Origin: Bradyrhizobium daqingense
GTDB taxonomy: Bacteria; Pseudomonadota; Alphaproteobacteria; Rhizobiales; Xanthobacteraceae
Length of the DNA: 64,000 nucleotides
Direction: 5' to 3'
Assembly: GCF_021044685.1 (NCBI RefSeq)
Contig: NZ_CP088014.1
Location: 1,798,001 to 1,862,000 of the forward strand
This document shows positions 26,000-34,113 of the stretch, one piece after another. The position numbers and the translations under genes were made by a program. The notes under the pieces were generated by a model. That model ran no database searches. It had not been told where the DNA came from and saw only the letters and a list, made by a program, of their open reading frames with translations. Positions within the stretch are counted from its first letter, which is position 1. Each line of letters begins with the position of its first letter.

Positions 26000-26788
26000 A
26001 TGGCAGAGCAGACAATTCGTTTCGACGACGGTGCCGCCTACGAGCAGATGATGGGAATTTGGAGCCGCTTCGCCGGCAATATATTCCTTGACTGGCTGGC
26101 ACCTCCCGCGGGCTTGCGGTGGATCGACATCGGTTGCGGCAACGGGGCCTTTACTGAGCTGTTGGTCGAGCGATGCAGTCCCGCCGAAGTCCAGGGTATC
26201 GATCCCTCGGCGGAGCAACTCGCTTTTGCACGTACTCGGCCCGGCGCGCGCGTGGCAAATTTTAGCCAGGGCGATGCCATGGCCCTCCCTTTCGCCGATG
26301 GCAGCTTCGATGCGGCTGTGATGGCGCTGGTTCTCGTGTTCGTTCCGGATCCCGCCAAGGGTATCAGCGAAATGGTGCGAGTCGTTGCTCCCGGCGGCGT
26401 CGTCGCGACGTATATGTGGGACATGTTGGGCGGCGGCTTTCCGCTTGATCCGATCTACGAGCAGATAAAGGCCATGGGTCTTGAGGCGACCCGTCCGCCG
26501 CGGATGGACGCGTCCCGGATGCAAGCGTTGCAAGACCTGTGGATCGGAGCAGGTCTGGAGGAGGTGCAAACGCGAGAGATCACCGTGCACCGGACTTTCG
26601 CAGATTTCGATGATTTCTGGATCACAGGCCTGAAGTCTCCCGCGCTTCGGCCTACCGTCGCCGCGATGAAGCCCGGCGAGGTCGAGATGCTCATCTCACG
26701 CGTCCGTGCGAACCTGCCGGCGGGGGCCGATGGCCGCATCACCTGTAGTGCGCGCGCGCACGCGATCAAGGGGCGCAAGCCCGGATAG
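26000..26788 (+). CDS. Class I SAM-dependent methyltransferase
   Basis: The 262-residue methyltransferase has motif I WIDIGCGNGAFTELL, the acidic end of strand 2 at GIDPSAEQL and DAMALPFADGSFDAAVMALVLVFVPDP as motifs II-III, close to the UbiE/COQ5 style. The C-terminal part (residues 150-262) is a substrate cap without a recognisable signature. GGGAGGA precedes the ATG. The next gene starts 21 nt downstream on the same strand. The substrate is unknown. Confidence 0.87.
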   Translation: MAEQTIRFDDGAAYEQMMGIWSRFAGNIFLDWLAPPAGLRWIDIGCGNGAFTELLVERCSPAEVQGIDPSAEQLAFARTRPGARVANFSQGDAMALPFADGSFDAAVMALVLVFVPDPAKGISEMVRVVAPGGVVATYMWDMLGGGFPLDPIYEQIKAMGLEATRPPRMDASRMQALQDLWIGAGLEEVQTREITVHRTFADFDDFWITGLKSPALRPTVAAMKPGEVEMLISRVRANLPAGADGRITCSARAHAIKGRKPG

Positions 26789-26809
26789 CTCGCAGCGCGG
26801 AGGATGGTC

Positions 26810-27286
26810 ATGGCTGTCAGCGCTCCCGACCTGAAAGCGTTCCTGCTCGCGACGCCATTCTTCGGCGGCCTTTCGGACGGAAGCCTCGATCTCCTCATCT
26901 CGATGCTGGTCGAGCGCCGCTTCGATGCCGGCGCGAGCGTCGTCGCGGAAGGCGAGCCGGGCCGTTCGATGTTCATCGTCAGGTCCGGTCGGCTGGCGGT
27001 GAGCAAGCGGACGCAGGCGGGAAGCGTCATCCGCATGTCCGTTCTGGAGCGAGGCGATTTCTTCGGCGAGATGACGCTGATCGAAATGCAGAACCGCTCC
27101 GCCACCGTAATCGCGGAAAGTGCGACGGTGCTGTACGAGCTGACCGCGCAGAATCTCTACGCCTGCTACAAGGCCGACGTCCACGCCTATGTGATCGTCC
27201 TGCAGAACATCAACCGCGAGCTAAGCCGGCGGCTGCGCCGGGCGGATGAGCGGTTCACCGCGCGTCAGGTGCACGGCGACGATTGA
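26810..27286 (+). CDS. Stand-alone cyclic nucleotide-binding domain protein
   Basis: The 158-residue protein is a single CRP-like cNMP-binding beta-roll (about residues 15-130). FFGEMTLIEMQNRSATVIAESA is the phosphate-binding cassette with its Glu and Arg. The C-terminus is an Arg-rich helix, NINRELSRRLRRADERF, and there is no helix-turn-helix, so it is not a CRP-type transcription factor. GGAGG is 7 nt before ATG 26810, which is therefore preferred to ATG 26804. It may be an adaptor that links cAMP or cGMP to a partner. It is probably co-transcribed with the methyltransferase. Confidence 0.82.
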   Translation: MAVSAPDLKAFLLATPFFGGLSDGSLDLLISMLVERRFDAGASVVAEGEPGRSMFIVRSGRLAVSKRTQAGSVIRMSVLERGDFFGEMTLIEMQNRSATVIAESATVLYELTAQNLYACYKADVHAYVIVLQNINRELSRRLRRADERFTARQVHGDD

Positions 27287-27291
27287 CGATG

Positions 27292-27381
27292 CGTAGGATG
27301 GGTAGAGCGCTGGCGAAACCCATCGTTTTTGGTCGCGCTGTAAGGAGGTGATGGGTTTCGCTGCGCTCTACCCATCCTACG
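27292..27381. repeat. Interspersed palindromic repeat (CGTAGGATGGGTAGAGC family)
   Basis: The outer arms are a perfect 19-bp inverted repeat (CGTAGGATGGGTAGAGCGC at 27292-27310, complement at 27363-27381). Inner GGCGAAACCCATC and GATGGGTTTCGC arms continue the hairpin. It lies just downstream of the cNMP-binding gene. Confidence 0.82.
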
Positions 27382-27441
27382 AGCTGCGCTCCGGCGCATA
27401 AATTGCTCGCACTCATCCGGCGCGCCGGCGCCTCGATACGG

Positions 27442-27570
27442 CTACAGCAACGCCATCGAATGCAGCGAGTTCCGATGAAAGCCGAAGGCAACAATGCCGG
27501 AAAGAAGCAACGCGGTCCCAATCACGATCAGGCAAAACGCAAGCACTATCGGAGCCCCCTGGTTCGTCAT
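27442..27570 (-). CDS. Possible 42-residue membrane protein
   Basis: A short frame from ATG 27570 encodes one hydrophobic helix (about residues 8-30, VLAFCLIVIGTALLLSGIVAFGF) with a His/Ser tail. There is no ribosome site, and the region upstream is unusually AT-rich, which would suit a promoter. It could be a real single-pass microprotein or a chance frame. No family is recognised. Confidence 0.3.
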   Translation of the reverse strand: MTNQGAPIVLAFCLIVIGTALLLSGIVAFGFHRNSLHSMALL

Positions 27571-27729
27571 GAATGACAAAGACGATAATGGATAAAATTT
27601 TACCGACAATCGAAAGGAAGTATTAACCTTACCTGCGCCGGCCGATCGCGACCCGTCGGGCAAAACACCTAGGGCCCCGTCAAGTCCCCGCCTCAAAATA
27701 TTCTACTTTACCGAAATTCGGTTTTGGCG

Positions 27730-28262
27730 TGTGTATCGCCCATCCCGGCCCACCAAGAGGGGCGATCTCGAGGTCGTCTTGATCGCGAGCCGGGCTTGCG
27801 GTGGACGCGGCAGCGTCGGCATGAGATTGGGGCGGGCAGGGCGGGTAGTCCCTGTGAGCCCGACACCCGCGTGCGGACGAGCGGCGCTGTTCAGTTCGTC
27901 GCGCCGACATTTCGATGGCGATGTGCACAATGCCGTCGAACCCTGTGGCGCCGACGAATGCGCGTACGGCAAAACCGTGTGGTCCTGGCCGTCGTTGCTA
28001 CGGTCAAGCCTTTCGCGGAGATGCGAGCGAGCCCAACCGGGCAGACTGCATCAAATCGCGGGGCGAGGGAGGCCAGAAGGAACTCGGCTCCCGGGAGAGC
28101 ACGGCATAAGCCGTCCGACCATCGCGCAGGGAAGGCCGAGTGATCGGCACCACCTGTATGCTGCTGTGCGGTTCTTCCTGCGTGTGCATTTCGCGCAGCA
28201 GACCGCGGGTGCCTGTCGGCACCCGGCCTTCCCTGCGCCCTCTTCAAGGAAGAGGGTCAAGG
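27730..28262. repeat. Long structured intergenic element, probably multi-copy in Bradyrhizobium
   Basis: About 530 bp overlaps several open frames on both strands, none with a ribosome site or domain. Its 3' part has a perfect 15-bp inverted repeat, GCGCAGGGAAGGCCG (28124-28138) and CGGCCTTCCCTGCGC (28224-28238), enclosing about 85 nt with further small palindromes and followed by CCTCTTCAAGGAAGAGG. GGGAGAGCACGGCATAAGCCGT precedes it. From memory, closely related sequences occur many times in Bradyrhizobium genomes with the same end. It is annotated here as a repeat rather than as hypothetical proteins. The left boundary is approximate. Confidence 0.55.
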
Positions 28263-28359
28263 AAACGGGCAAAACTCGGGCGCTTCCAGCCGCGAGAACG
28301 CTGCGTCATGTGTGGACATCAGAATGACCGAGCGCTTGCGCCTCGCCTCGTGCGCTTTC

Positions 28360-28710
28360 TCAGCGACGCGCCGCAATCGCAGTCAGCTCCAGCTTGACGC
28401 CCGGGCCGAGATCCGCAACGCCGAGCGCGGCGCGCGCCGGCAGATGGTCCGCGGTGAAATAGCGCTTCCACACCTGGTTGAGCGCGGCCTTGTCGGCGAG
28501 ATCGGTCACGAAGATCGTCACCTGGAGAACGCAGGAGAGATCGGAGCCGGCCCCTTCGAGCAAGGTCTTCAACTGGCGCAGCACGTCGTCGGCTTGGCCC
28601 GCCATGTCGAGGGCGGTATCCTCGGGAACGATGCCGCCGAGATAGAGCACGCCATTGTGCTCGACGATCTCGTGGAGCAGTCCTTCATAGGGCAGGGAAC
28701 GTTTGATCAC
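28360..28710 (-). CDS. RidA/YjgF family protein
   Basis: The 116-residue RidA-family protein has KRSLPYEGLLHEIVEHNGVLYLGGIVPED, GQADDVLRQLKTLLEGAGSDLSCVLQVTIFVTDLADK and the C-terminal LPARAALGVADLGPGVKLELTAIA with the conserved Arg. It starts at GTG 28710. A longer frame would read through tRNA-Thr at 28756-28830 and is impossible as coding. It is a paralogue of the RidA gene at 22138. It may hydrolyse reactive enamines; the physiological role is not evident from the neighbours. Confidence 0.85.
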   Translation of the reverse strand: MIKRSLPYEGLLHEIVEHNGVLYLGGIVPEDTALDMAGQADDVLRQLKTLLEGAGSDLSCVLQVTIFVTDLADKAALNQVWKRYFTADHLPARAALGVADLGPGVKLELTAIAARR

Positions 28711-28755
28711 GATGGCATCCGTACGGTGTTGCGCACGCTTCAATGGGGGGAAAGC

Positions 28756-28830
<75 letters not shown>

Positions 28831-29143
28831 AAATGCTGGCACAGAATCGGGCCGCGACCGGGCCCGCCAAGCGGGGCGATGGATGCCACAAGGCCCCCTC
28901 ATGTGCAAGCTTGGCGGCCCCGTCAAATCGAGAAAATCGGCGGCGTTGCGGCCGGAATCGGCCTGTTTGCCCCGAAATGACCGATTTTGGACGATTTTGG
29001 TCCCGCTGATGTCCCAGCCAACTGGTCAGTTGGCCGTGCCGGCGGATTTGGCCCATTTTGAAGTTCGCACGATCAGCTTCGCAGGCCTCCTGAGCTGTCG
29101 TATTCCTTGGGCATGCTACATGACGATCTGGATGAGCCCAGAG

Positions 29144-29332
29144 ATGACCGACGACACCGATAAAGCCGCGGCACGCGGCCAGGACGGGCGGCAGGACCGG
29201 CTGAAATCGGCCCTGCGCGAAAACCTGAAGCGGCGGAAGCTGCAGGCGCGCGAGCGCGCCGCAATGACAGGCCCCTCGCAGAACGACGATGGTTCCCTAG
29301 ATGAGGGGGCCGCCGGCAAGACCGGGAATTGA
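29144..29332 (+). CDS. Small conserved charged protein
   Basis: The product of about 62 residues is dominated by charged residues, with a likely helix DRLKSALRENLKRRKLQARERAA. I recall small alphaproteobacterial proteins containing RLKxALRENLKRRKxQAR at such loci, often upstream of murA, but no function is known. The start is uncertain: ATG 29120 and 29132 are in frame as well. The region just upstream (28831-29143) otherwise contains nothing recognisable. Confidence 0.6.
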   Translation: MTDDTDKAAARGQDGRQDRLKSALRENLKRRKLQARERAAMTGPSQNDDGSLDEGAAGKTGN

Positions 29333-29386
29333 AGTCCGGCAATCGAAGCTCGGCGATCGGGGCCGGCTCGAATTTTTTTGGAGTGC

Positions 29387-31105
29387 ATGACAGTGGCCAT
29401 GGGGCAGGACGAACAGCAACGAACCGACCGCGACGCGCAGATGGCGCGGTTCACCCGCCCCGAGCAGACCTTTCCGGCGCTGACGCCGGCCGAGATCGAG
29501 CGCATCAGGCATTTCGGCGAGGTCCGCAGCTACCAGGACGGCGAGTTCCTGTTCGAGACCGGCAAGCCCGGTCCCGGCATGTTCGTCGTGCTGAAAGGCC
29601 ATGTCGCCATCACTCAGCGCGACGGGCTCGGTCATGTTACCCCGGTGATCGACCAGGGGCCGGGACAATTCCTGGCCGAGCTCAGCCAGCTCTCCGGACA
29701 GCCGGCGCTGGTCGACGGCCGCGCCGAGGGCGATGTCGAGACGTTGGTGCTGCCGCCGGACCGGCTGCGCGCGCTGCTGGTGGCCGAGGCCGAGCTCGGC
29801 GAGCGCATCATGCGCGCGCTGATCCTGCGCCGGGTCAATCTGATTCAGGGCGGCGTCGGCGGCCCGGTGCTGATCGGCCCGTCGCATTCGGCCGGCGTGG
29901 TGCGCCTGCAGGGCTTTCTCACCCGCAACGGTCAGCCGCATCATCTGCTCGATCCCGAGCATGACACCGACGCCGCCGAATTGATCGCGCGCTATTCGCC
30001 GAAGCCGGAAGACTGGCCGCTGGTCGTCGCCGCCGACGGCACGGTGCTGCGCAATCCCAACGAGACCGCGCTTGCCCGTGCCATCGGCATGATCGGCGGG
30101 GCGAAGGGGGATCGCATCTACGATGTTGCCGTCGTCGGCTGCGGTCCGGCCGGGCTCGCCACCGCCGTGTACGCGGCGTCCGAAGGTCTGTCCGTCGCCG
30201 TGCTCGACATCCGCGCCTTCGGAGGCCAGGCCGGCGCCAGCGCACGCATCGAGAACTATCTGGGCTTTCCGACTGGCATTTCCGGTCAGGCCCTGACCGC
30301 GCGCGCCTTCACCCAGGCGCAGAAGTTCGGCGCCGACATCATGATCCCCGTCACGGTGAAGTCACTCGATTGCACGCGCAAGGACGGCGCATTTTCGGTG
30401 GCGCTCGACGGCAGCGATCCCTTGCGCTCGCGCGCGGTGGTGGTCGCGAGCGGCGCGCGTTATCGCCGGCCTGAGATCGAGAACCTCGACAAGTTCGAGG
30501 GACGCGGCGTCTGGTACTGGGCCTCGCCGGTCGAGGCACGGCTCTGCGCCGGCGAGGAGGTGGCTCTGGTCGGTGCCGGCAATTCGGCCGGGCAGGCGGC
30601 CGTGTTTCTCTCGGGCCATGCCAAAAAAGTGCTGATGATCATCCGCGGCGGCGGCTTAGGGGCCAGCATGTCGCGCTATCTCATCGAGCGCATCGAAGCG
30701 ACGCCGAACATCGAATTGATGTTCAACACCGAGATCACGGCGCTCGAAGGCGATGAGGCCTCGCTGCTGCGGCGCATCCGGTGGAAGAGCCGGCTGTCGT
30801 CGGATGAGGACGCTGCCGACATCCGCAATCTCTTCCTGTTCGTCGGCGCCGATCCCGCCACCGCCTGGCTCGACGGCTGCGGCGTCACGCTCGATCGCGG
30901 CGGCTTCGTCGTGACGGGCGCGCAGTCCGAGCAGAACCAGGGGCGGCTCGTGGCGCCGCTCGAGACCTCCGTGCCCGGCGTCTACGCCGTCGGCGACGTC
31001 CGCTCCGGCTCCGTCAAGCGCGTCGGCGGCGCCATCGGCGAAGGGGCGCAGGTCGTGGCGTCCCTGCACGGCTATCTCGGCGACGCCGCAAAACCGGCGC
31101 TTTAG
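29387..31105 (+). CDS. cNMP-binding / thioredoxin-like / thioredoxin-reductase-type fusion flavoprotein
   Basis: The product is about 572 residues. Residues 30-150 form a cyclic-nucleotide-binding beta-roll (GEFLFETGKPGPGMFVVLKGHVAI) with a degenerate phosphate cassette. Residues 165-240 resemble a thioredoxin/glutaredoxin fold without cysteines. Residues 245-565 form a TrxR-like reductase with FAD motif VVGCGPAGLATAVYAA and NAD(P) motif LVGAGNSAGQAAVFLS. The redox CxxC of true thioredoxin reductases is absent; WYWASPVEARLC occupies that place. It therefore cannot reduce thioredoxin in the usual way. ATG 29387 is used; TTG 29378 or ATG 29399 are alternatives. I recall this architecture in other rhizobia and mycobacteria. 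Confidence 0.85.
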   Translation: MTVAMGQDEQQRTDRDAQMARFTRPEQTFPALTPAEIERIRHFGEVRSYQDGEFLFETGKPGPGMFVVLKGHVAITQRDGLGHVTPVIDQGPGQFLAELSQLSGQPALVDGRAEGDVETLVLPPDRLRALLVAEAELGERIMRALILRRVNLIQGGVGGPVLIGPSHSAGVVRLQGFLTRNGQPHHLLDPEHDTDAAELIARYSPKPEDWPLVVAADGTVLRNPNETALARAIGMIGGAKGDRIYDVAVVGCGPAGLATAVYAASEGLSVAVLDIRAFGGQAGASARIENYLGFPTGISGQALTARAFTQAQKFGADIMIPVTVKSLDCTRKDGAFSVALDGSDPLRSRAVVVASGARYRRPEIENLDKFEGRGVWYWASPVEARLCAGEEVALVGAGNSAGQAAVFLSGHAKKVLMIIRGGGLGASMSRYLIERIEATPNIELMFNTEITALEGDEASLLRRIRWKSRLSSDEDAADIRNLFLFVGADPATAWLDGCGVTLDRGGFVVTGAQSEQNQGRLVAPLETSVPGVYAVGDVRSGSVKRVGGAIGEGAQVVASLHGYLGDAAKPAL

Positions 31106-31231
31106 GCAAGGACAAGACAAGCGAATGGCAAGCGGAATCCGGCTTGCCATACGCGCCGTATCCTGGAGACTATCGCCTCGTCGCGAGGCTAATGGCGCGT
31201 CGAAGAACAAAGATTCACACGGGAGGACCAA

Positions 31232-31540
31232 ATGGCCGAAATCGTCGTGCTCTACAAGACGCCCAAGGATGCTGCCGCCTTCGACAAATATTATGCCGAG
31301 ACCCACATTCCCCTCGCCAAGAAACTTCCCGGCCTGAAGAAATATGCCGTTAGCAAGGGACCGGTCGCCTCCCCCGCTGGTCCCTCCGGAATCCACCTCG
31401 TCGCGATTCTCACCTTCGACAGCGTCGCCGACATCCAGGCGGCGTTCGGCAGCCCGGAAGGCAAGGCGACCGGCGCCGACGTGCCGAAATTCGCCAGCGG
31501 CGGTGCCGATCTGCTGATCTTCGACACCAAGGAAGTTTGA
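31232..31540 (+). CDS. EthD family protein
   Basis: The 102-residue dimeric alpha/beta-barrel protein of the EthD family starts with EIVVLYKTPKDAAAFDKYYAETHIPLAKKLPGL, a close fit to the family pattern. It continues with ILTFDSVADIQAAFGSPEGKATGADVPKFA and ends with an FDTKEV strand. EthD proteins are small accessory or degradative proteins near oxygenases; the name comes from the ethyl-tert-butyl-ether operon. A GGGAGG ribosome site precedes the ATG. No oxygenase is adjacent here. Confidence 0.88.
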   Translation: MAEIVVLYKTPKDAAAFDKYYAETHIPLAKKLPGLKKYAVSKGPVASPAGPSGIHLVAILTFDSVADIQAAFGSPEGKATGADVPKFASGGADLLIFDTKEV

Positions 31541-31577
31541 AGCAACGATTCAACTTTCGTCGAAAGCCTGAGCGCTC

Positions 31578-31662
31578 GTAGCCCGGATGGAGCGAAGCGT
31601 AATCCGGGACAGTACGATCCAAGCGCGAGAACCCGGATTTCGCTGCGCTCCATCCGGGGTAC
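31578..31662. repeat. Interspersed palindromic repeat (GTAGCCCGGATGGAGC family)
   Basis: GTAGCCCGGATGGAGCG at the left pairs with CGCTCCATCCGGGGTAC at the right with one mismatch. The inner arms are CGTAATCCGGG and CCCGGATTTCG. It lies in the gap between the EthD gene and a membrane-protein gene. Confidence 0.82.
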
Positions 31663-31829
31663 AATCTGCTGTCGATCCATGACAGCACTGCAAAAATCCG
31701 GGCAGGCGTTGTCAATTCGCACGACCGCGCATGGCTTGTTGCGCTCATGCGGCGATAGCGCATGTGGCAATCCGATGAGGACCGTAATACTACTCTCGTC
31801 ATCTCAATGCTGAGAGTAGGAGAGATGCC

Positions 31830-32339
31830 ATGATGCTTGGATTGAGCCTGCAAGCCCTGACGCTGATCCATGTCATCATCAGCCTGATCGCCATCGCTGC
31901 TGGCCTCGTGGTGATGTTCGGCCTGCTCGGCTCGAAGCCGATGCCGGCCCTCACCGCGACCTTCCTGCTGTTCACCATTCTCACCAGCGCCACCGGCTTC
32001 CTGTTTCCGTTCAAGGAGCTGTTGCCCTCGCACGTCATCGGCATCATCTCCCTGGTGCTGCTCGCCATCGCCTGCTTCTCGCTCTACAGCATGAAGCTCA
32101 AAGGTGTCTGGCGTCCGGTCTACATCGTGACCGCGATGATCTCGCTCTATTTCAACGTGTTCGTGCTGGTGATCCAGTCGTTCCTGAAGGTGCCGGCGCT
32201 CGCCGCGCTCGCACCCGCCGTGCCACCGGCGCCGCCATCGGGCCCGGTCTTCGCCGTGGTGCAGGGCATCGTGCTGGTGTTCTTCGTCGTGCTCACCATC
32301 GGCGCCTGGCGCCGCTACAAGCCGATGGCGTTTGCCTGA
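31830..32339 (+). CDS. Four-helix membrane protein of unknown function
   Basis: The 169-residue inner-membrane protein has four hydrophobic segments at about residues 8-32, 40-62, 70-92 and 100-120, and a final helix near 140-162. A Pro/Ala linker ([13 protein letters not shown]) lies before the last helix. AGGAGAG precedes the tandem ATGATG start. No catalytic motif or cofactor-binding His pair is obvious. I recall related membrane proteins in Bradyrhizobium but no named family. Confidence 0.72.
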   Translation: MMLGLSLQALTLIHVIISLIAIAAGLVVMFGLLGSKPMPALTATFLLFTILTSATGFLFPFKELLPSHVIGIISLVLLAIACFSLYSMKLKGVWRPVYIVTAMISLYFNVFVLVIQSFLKVPALAALAPAVPPAPPSGPVFAVVQGIVLVFFVVLTIGAWRRYKPMAFA

Positions 32340-32353
32340 TCGCCCAATCTCTC

Positions 32354-32466
32354 GTCATTCCGGGGCATCGCGCAGCGATGAGCCCTGGTGCGCAATCGCG
32401 CACCTGAGAATCTCGATCAGCAATCTCCAGATTCCGGGTTCGCGCTGGTGCGCGCCCCGGAATGAC
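32354..32466. repeat. Interspersed palindromic repeat (GTCATTCCGGGG family)
   Basis: GTCATTCCGGGG at the left end is mirrored by CCCCGGAATGAC at the right end. GCGCAGCGATGAGC, GGTGCGCAATCGCGCACC and GAATCTCGATCAGCAATCTCCAGATTC form inner hairpins. It lies just upstream of the chloroperoxidase-like gene. Confidence 0.75.
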
Positions 32467-32490
32467 CTTATCTATTCAAAGGAGTCCACA

Positions 32491-33315
32491 ATGCCCACCA
32501 TCACCACCAAAGACGGCGTCGAGATCTTCTACAAGGATTGGGGCTCGGGCCAGCCGATCGTGTTCAGCCATGGCTGGCCGCTGTCGTCGGACGATTGGGA
32601 CGCGCAGATGCTGTATTTCGTCGCGCGCGGCTATCGCGTGATCGCCCATGACCGCCGCGGCCATGGCCGCTCGGCGCAGGTCGCCGATGGCCACGACATG
32701 GACCATTATGCCGACGACCTCGCCGCGCTCACCGCGCATCTCGACCTCAAGAACGCCATTCACGTCGGCCACTCCACCGGCGGCGGCGAGGTCGTGCACT
32801 ACATCGCGCGTCACGGTGAGAGCCGGGTGGCGAAGGCCGCGATCCTCTCGGCGGTGCCGCCGCTGATGGTGCAGACCGCAGCCAATCCGGGCGGCCTGCC
32901 GAAGAGCGTGTTCGACGATCTCCAGAAACAACTCGCCGCGAGCCGCACGCAATTTTACCGCGACCTCCCCGCCGGCCCGTTCTACGGCTACAACCGTCCC
33001 GGCGCAAAACCGTCGGAAGCCGTGATTCAGAACTGGTGGCGCCAGGGCATGATGGGCGGCGCCAAGGCGCACTACGACGGCATCGTCGCGTTCTCTCAGA
33101 CCGATTTCACCGAGGATCTGAAGAAGATCAACGTGCCCGTGCTGGTGATGCATGGCGACGACGATCAGATCGTGCCTTACGCCGATTCCGCGCCGCTGTC
33201 GGCCAAGCTGCTGAAGCAGGGCACGCTGAAAACCTACAAGGGCTTCCCGCACGGCATGCCGACCACGCACGCTGAGATCATCAACGCGGACCTGCTGGCA
33301 TTTTTCCAGGCGTAA
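32491..33315 (+). CDS. Alpha/beta hydrolase, non-heme chloroperoxidase type
   Basis: The 274-residue alpha/beta-hydrolase has [14 protein letters not shown], the nucleophile elbow GHSTGGGEV, the acid in [10 protein letters not shown] and the His in [10 protein letters not shown]. The GHSTGG and YGYNRPGAK patterns put it with cofactor-free haloperoxidases/arylesterases (the CPO-T and CPO-L group). They catalyse perhydrolysis in vitro, but the physiological role is usually ester hydrolysis. AAAGGAG before ATG 32491 fixes the start; the open frame further upstream lies inside the repeat. Confidence 0.9.
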   Translation: MPTITTKDGVEIFYKDWGSGQPIVFSHGWPLSSDDWDAQMLYFVARGYRVIAHDRRGHGRSAQVADGHDMDHYADDLAALTAHLDLKNAIHVGHSTGGGEVVHYIARHGESRVAKAAILSAVPPLMVQTAANPGGLPKSVFDDLQKQLAASRTQFYRDLPAGPFYGYNRPGAKPSEAVIQNWWRQGMMGGAKAHYDGIVAFSQTDFTEDLKKINVPVLVMHGDDDQIVPYADSAPLSAKLLKQGTLKTYKGFPHGMPTTHAEIINADLLAFFQA

Positions 33316-33327
33316 AGCTTCGAGAAG

Positions 33328-33359
33328 ATGGGGCTCGCGGTCGGAGCTGCGAGCCCCAT
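33328..33359. terminator. Strong hairpin downstream of the chloroperoxidase gene
   Basis: ATGGGGCTCGC (33328-33338) pairs perfectly with GCGAGCCCCAT (33349-33359) around a 10-nt loop. There is no T-run on either strand, so it may slow transcription or protect the mRNA end rather than terminate by itself. Confidence 0.5.
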
Positions 33360-33371
33360 GAGACCGTTCCG

Positions 33372-34031
33372 ATGAAAGTCATCGTCTTCGGCGCGACGGG
33401 TATGGTCGGGCAGGGCGTCTTGCGCGAATGCCTGGTTGATCGCGGCATCGACCGCGTGCTCGTGGTCGGACGCAGCCCGACCGGCGTGCGCAACGCCAAG
33501 TTGGCCGAGATCACCCACGACGATTTCACGGACTATTCGGCGATCGAGGCGGAGCTCACGGGCTTCGATGCCTGCTTTTTCTGCCTCGGCGTCTCCTCGA
33601 TCGGCATGAGCGAGCAGCGCTACCGTCACCTGACCTATGATCTCACGCTCGCCGCTGCGACAGCGCTGGCGAAGCTCAATCCGCAGATGACGTTCGTCTA
33701 TGTCACCGGCGCCGGCACCGATTCCAGCGAGCAGAGTTCGCGGATGTGGGCGCGGATCAAGGGCAAGACCGAGAACGATCTGTTCAAGCTGCCGTTCAGG
33801 GCCGCCTACATGTTCCGGCCCGGTGCGATCCAGCCCCTGCACGGCGCCCGGTCCAAAACCGCCTGGGTGCAGGCCGTGTATACCGCAACCTGGCCACTCT
33901 GGTCGGTGCTGCGCCGGATCGCGCCGTCGCTCGTGACCTCGACCGAGCAGATCGGCCGCGCCATGATCCGCGTCGCCCGGGAGGGATATAAGCGGAAAGT
34001 CCTGGAGATGGAGGATATCAATGGCCTCTAG
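33372..34031 (+). CDS. NAD(P)-binding Rossmann epimerase-like protein
   Basis: The 219-residue extended SDR-like or NmrA-like protein has FGATGMVGQGVLREC as the dinucleotide motif, GRSPTGV for the cofactor phosphate region and FVYVTGAGTDSSEQSSRMWARIKGKTEN with the usual catalytic Ser...K spacing. The C-terminal membrane-prone helix (AVYTATWPLWSVLRRI) is seen in the YbjT/HTATIP2-like group. The substrate is unknown. It is upstream of, and in the same direction as, the housekeeping block. Confidence 0.8.
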   Translation: MKVIVFGATGMVGQGVLRECLVDRGIDRVLVVGRSPTGVRNAKLAEITHDDFTDYSAIEAELTGFDACFFCLGVSSIGMSEQRYRHLTYDLTLAAATALAKLNPQMTFVYVTGAGTDSSEQSSRMWARIKGKTENDLFKLPFRAAYMFRPGAIQPLHGARSKTAWVQAVYTATWPLWSVLRRIAPSLVTSTEQIGRAMIRVAREGYKRKVLEMEDINGL

Positions 34032-34113
34032 GCCGCTGCCTCGTTAGCTTGTCGCGGAAATTTCGGCGCCCGCGTGCGTTGAGTCCCCCCATCCTGAAGG
34101 AGGAGCGCCGGCG

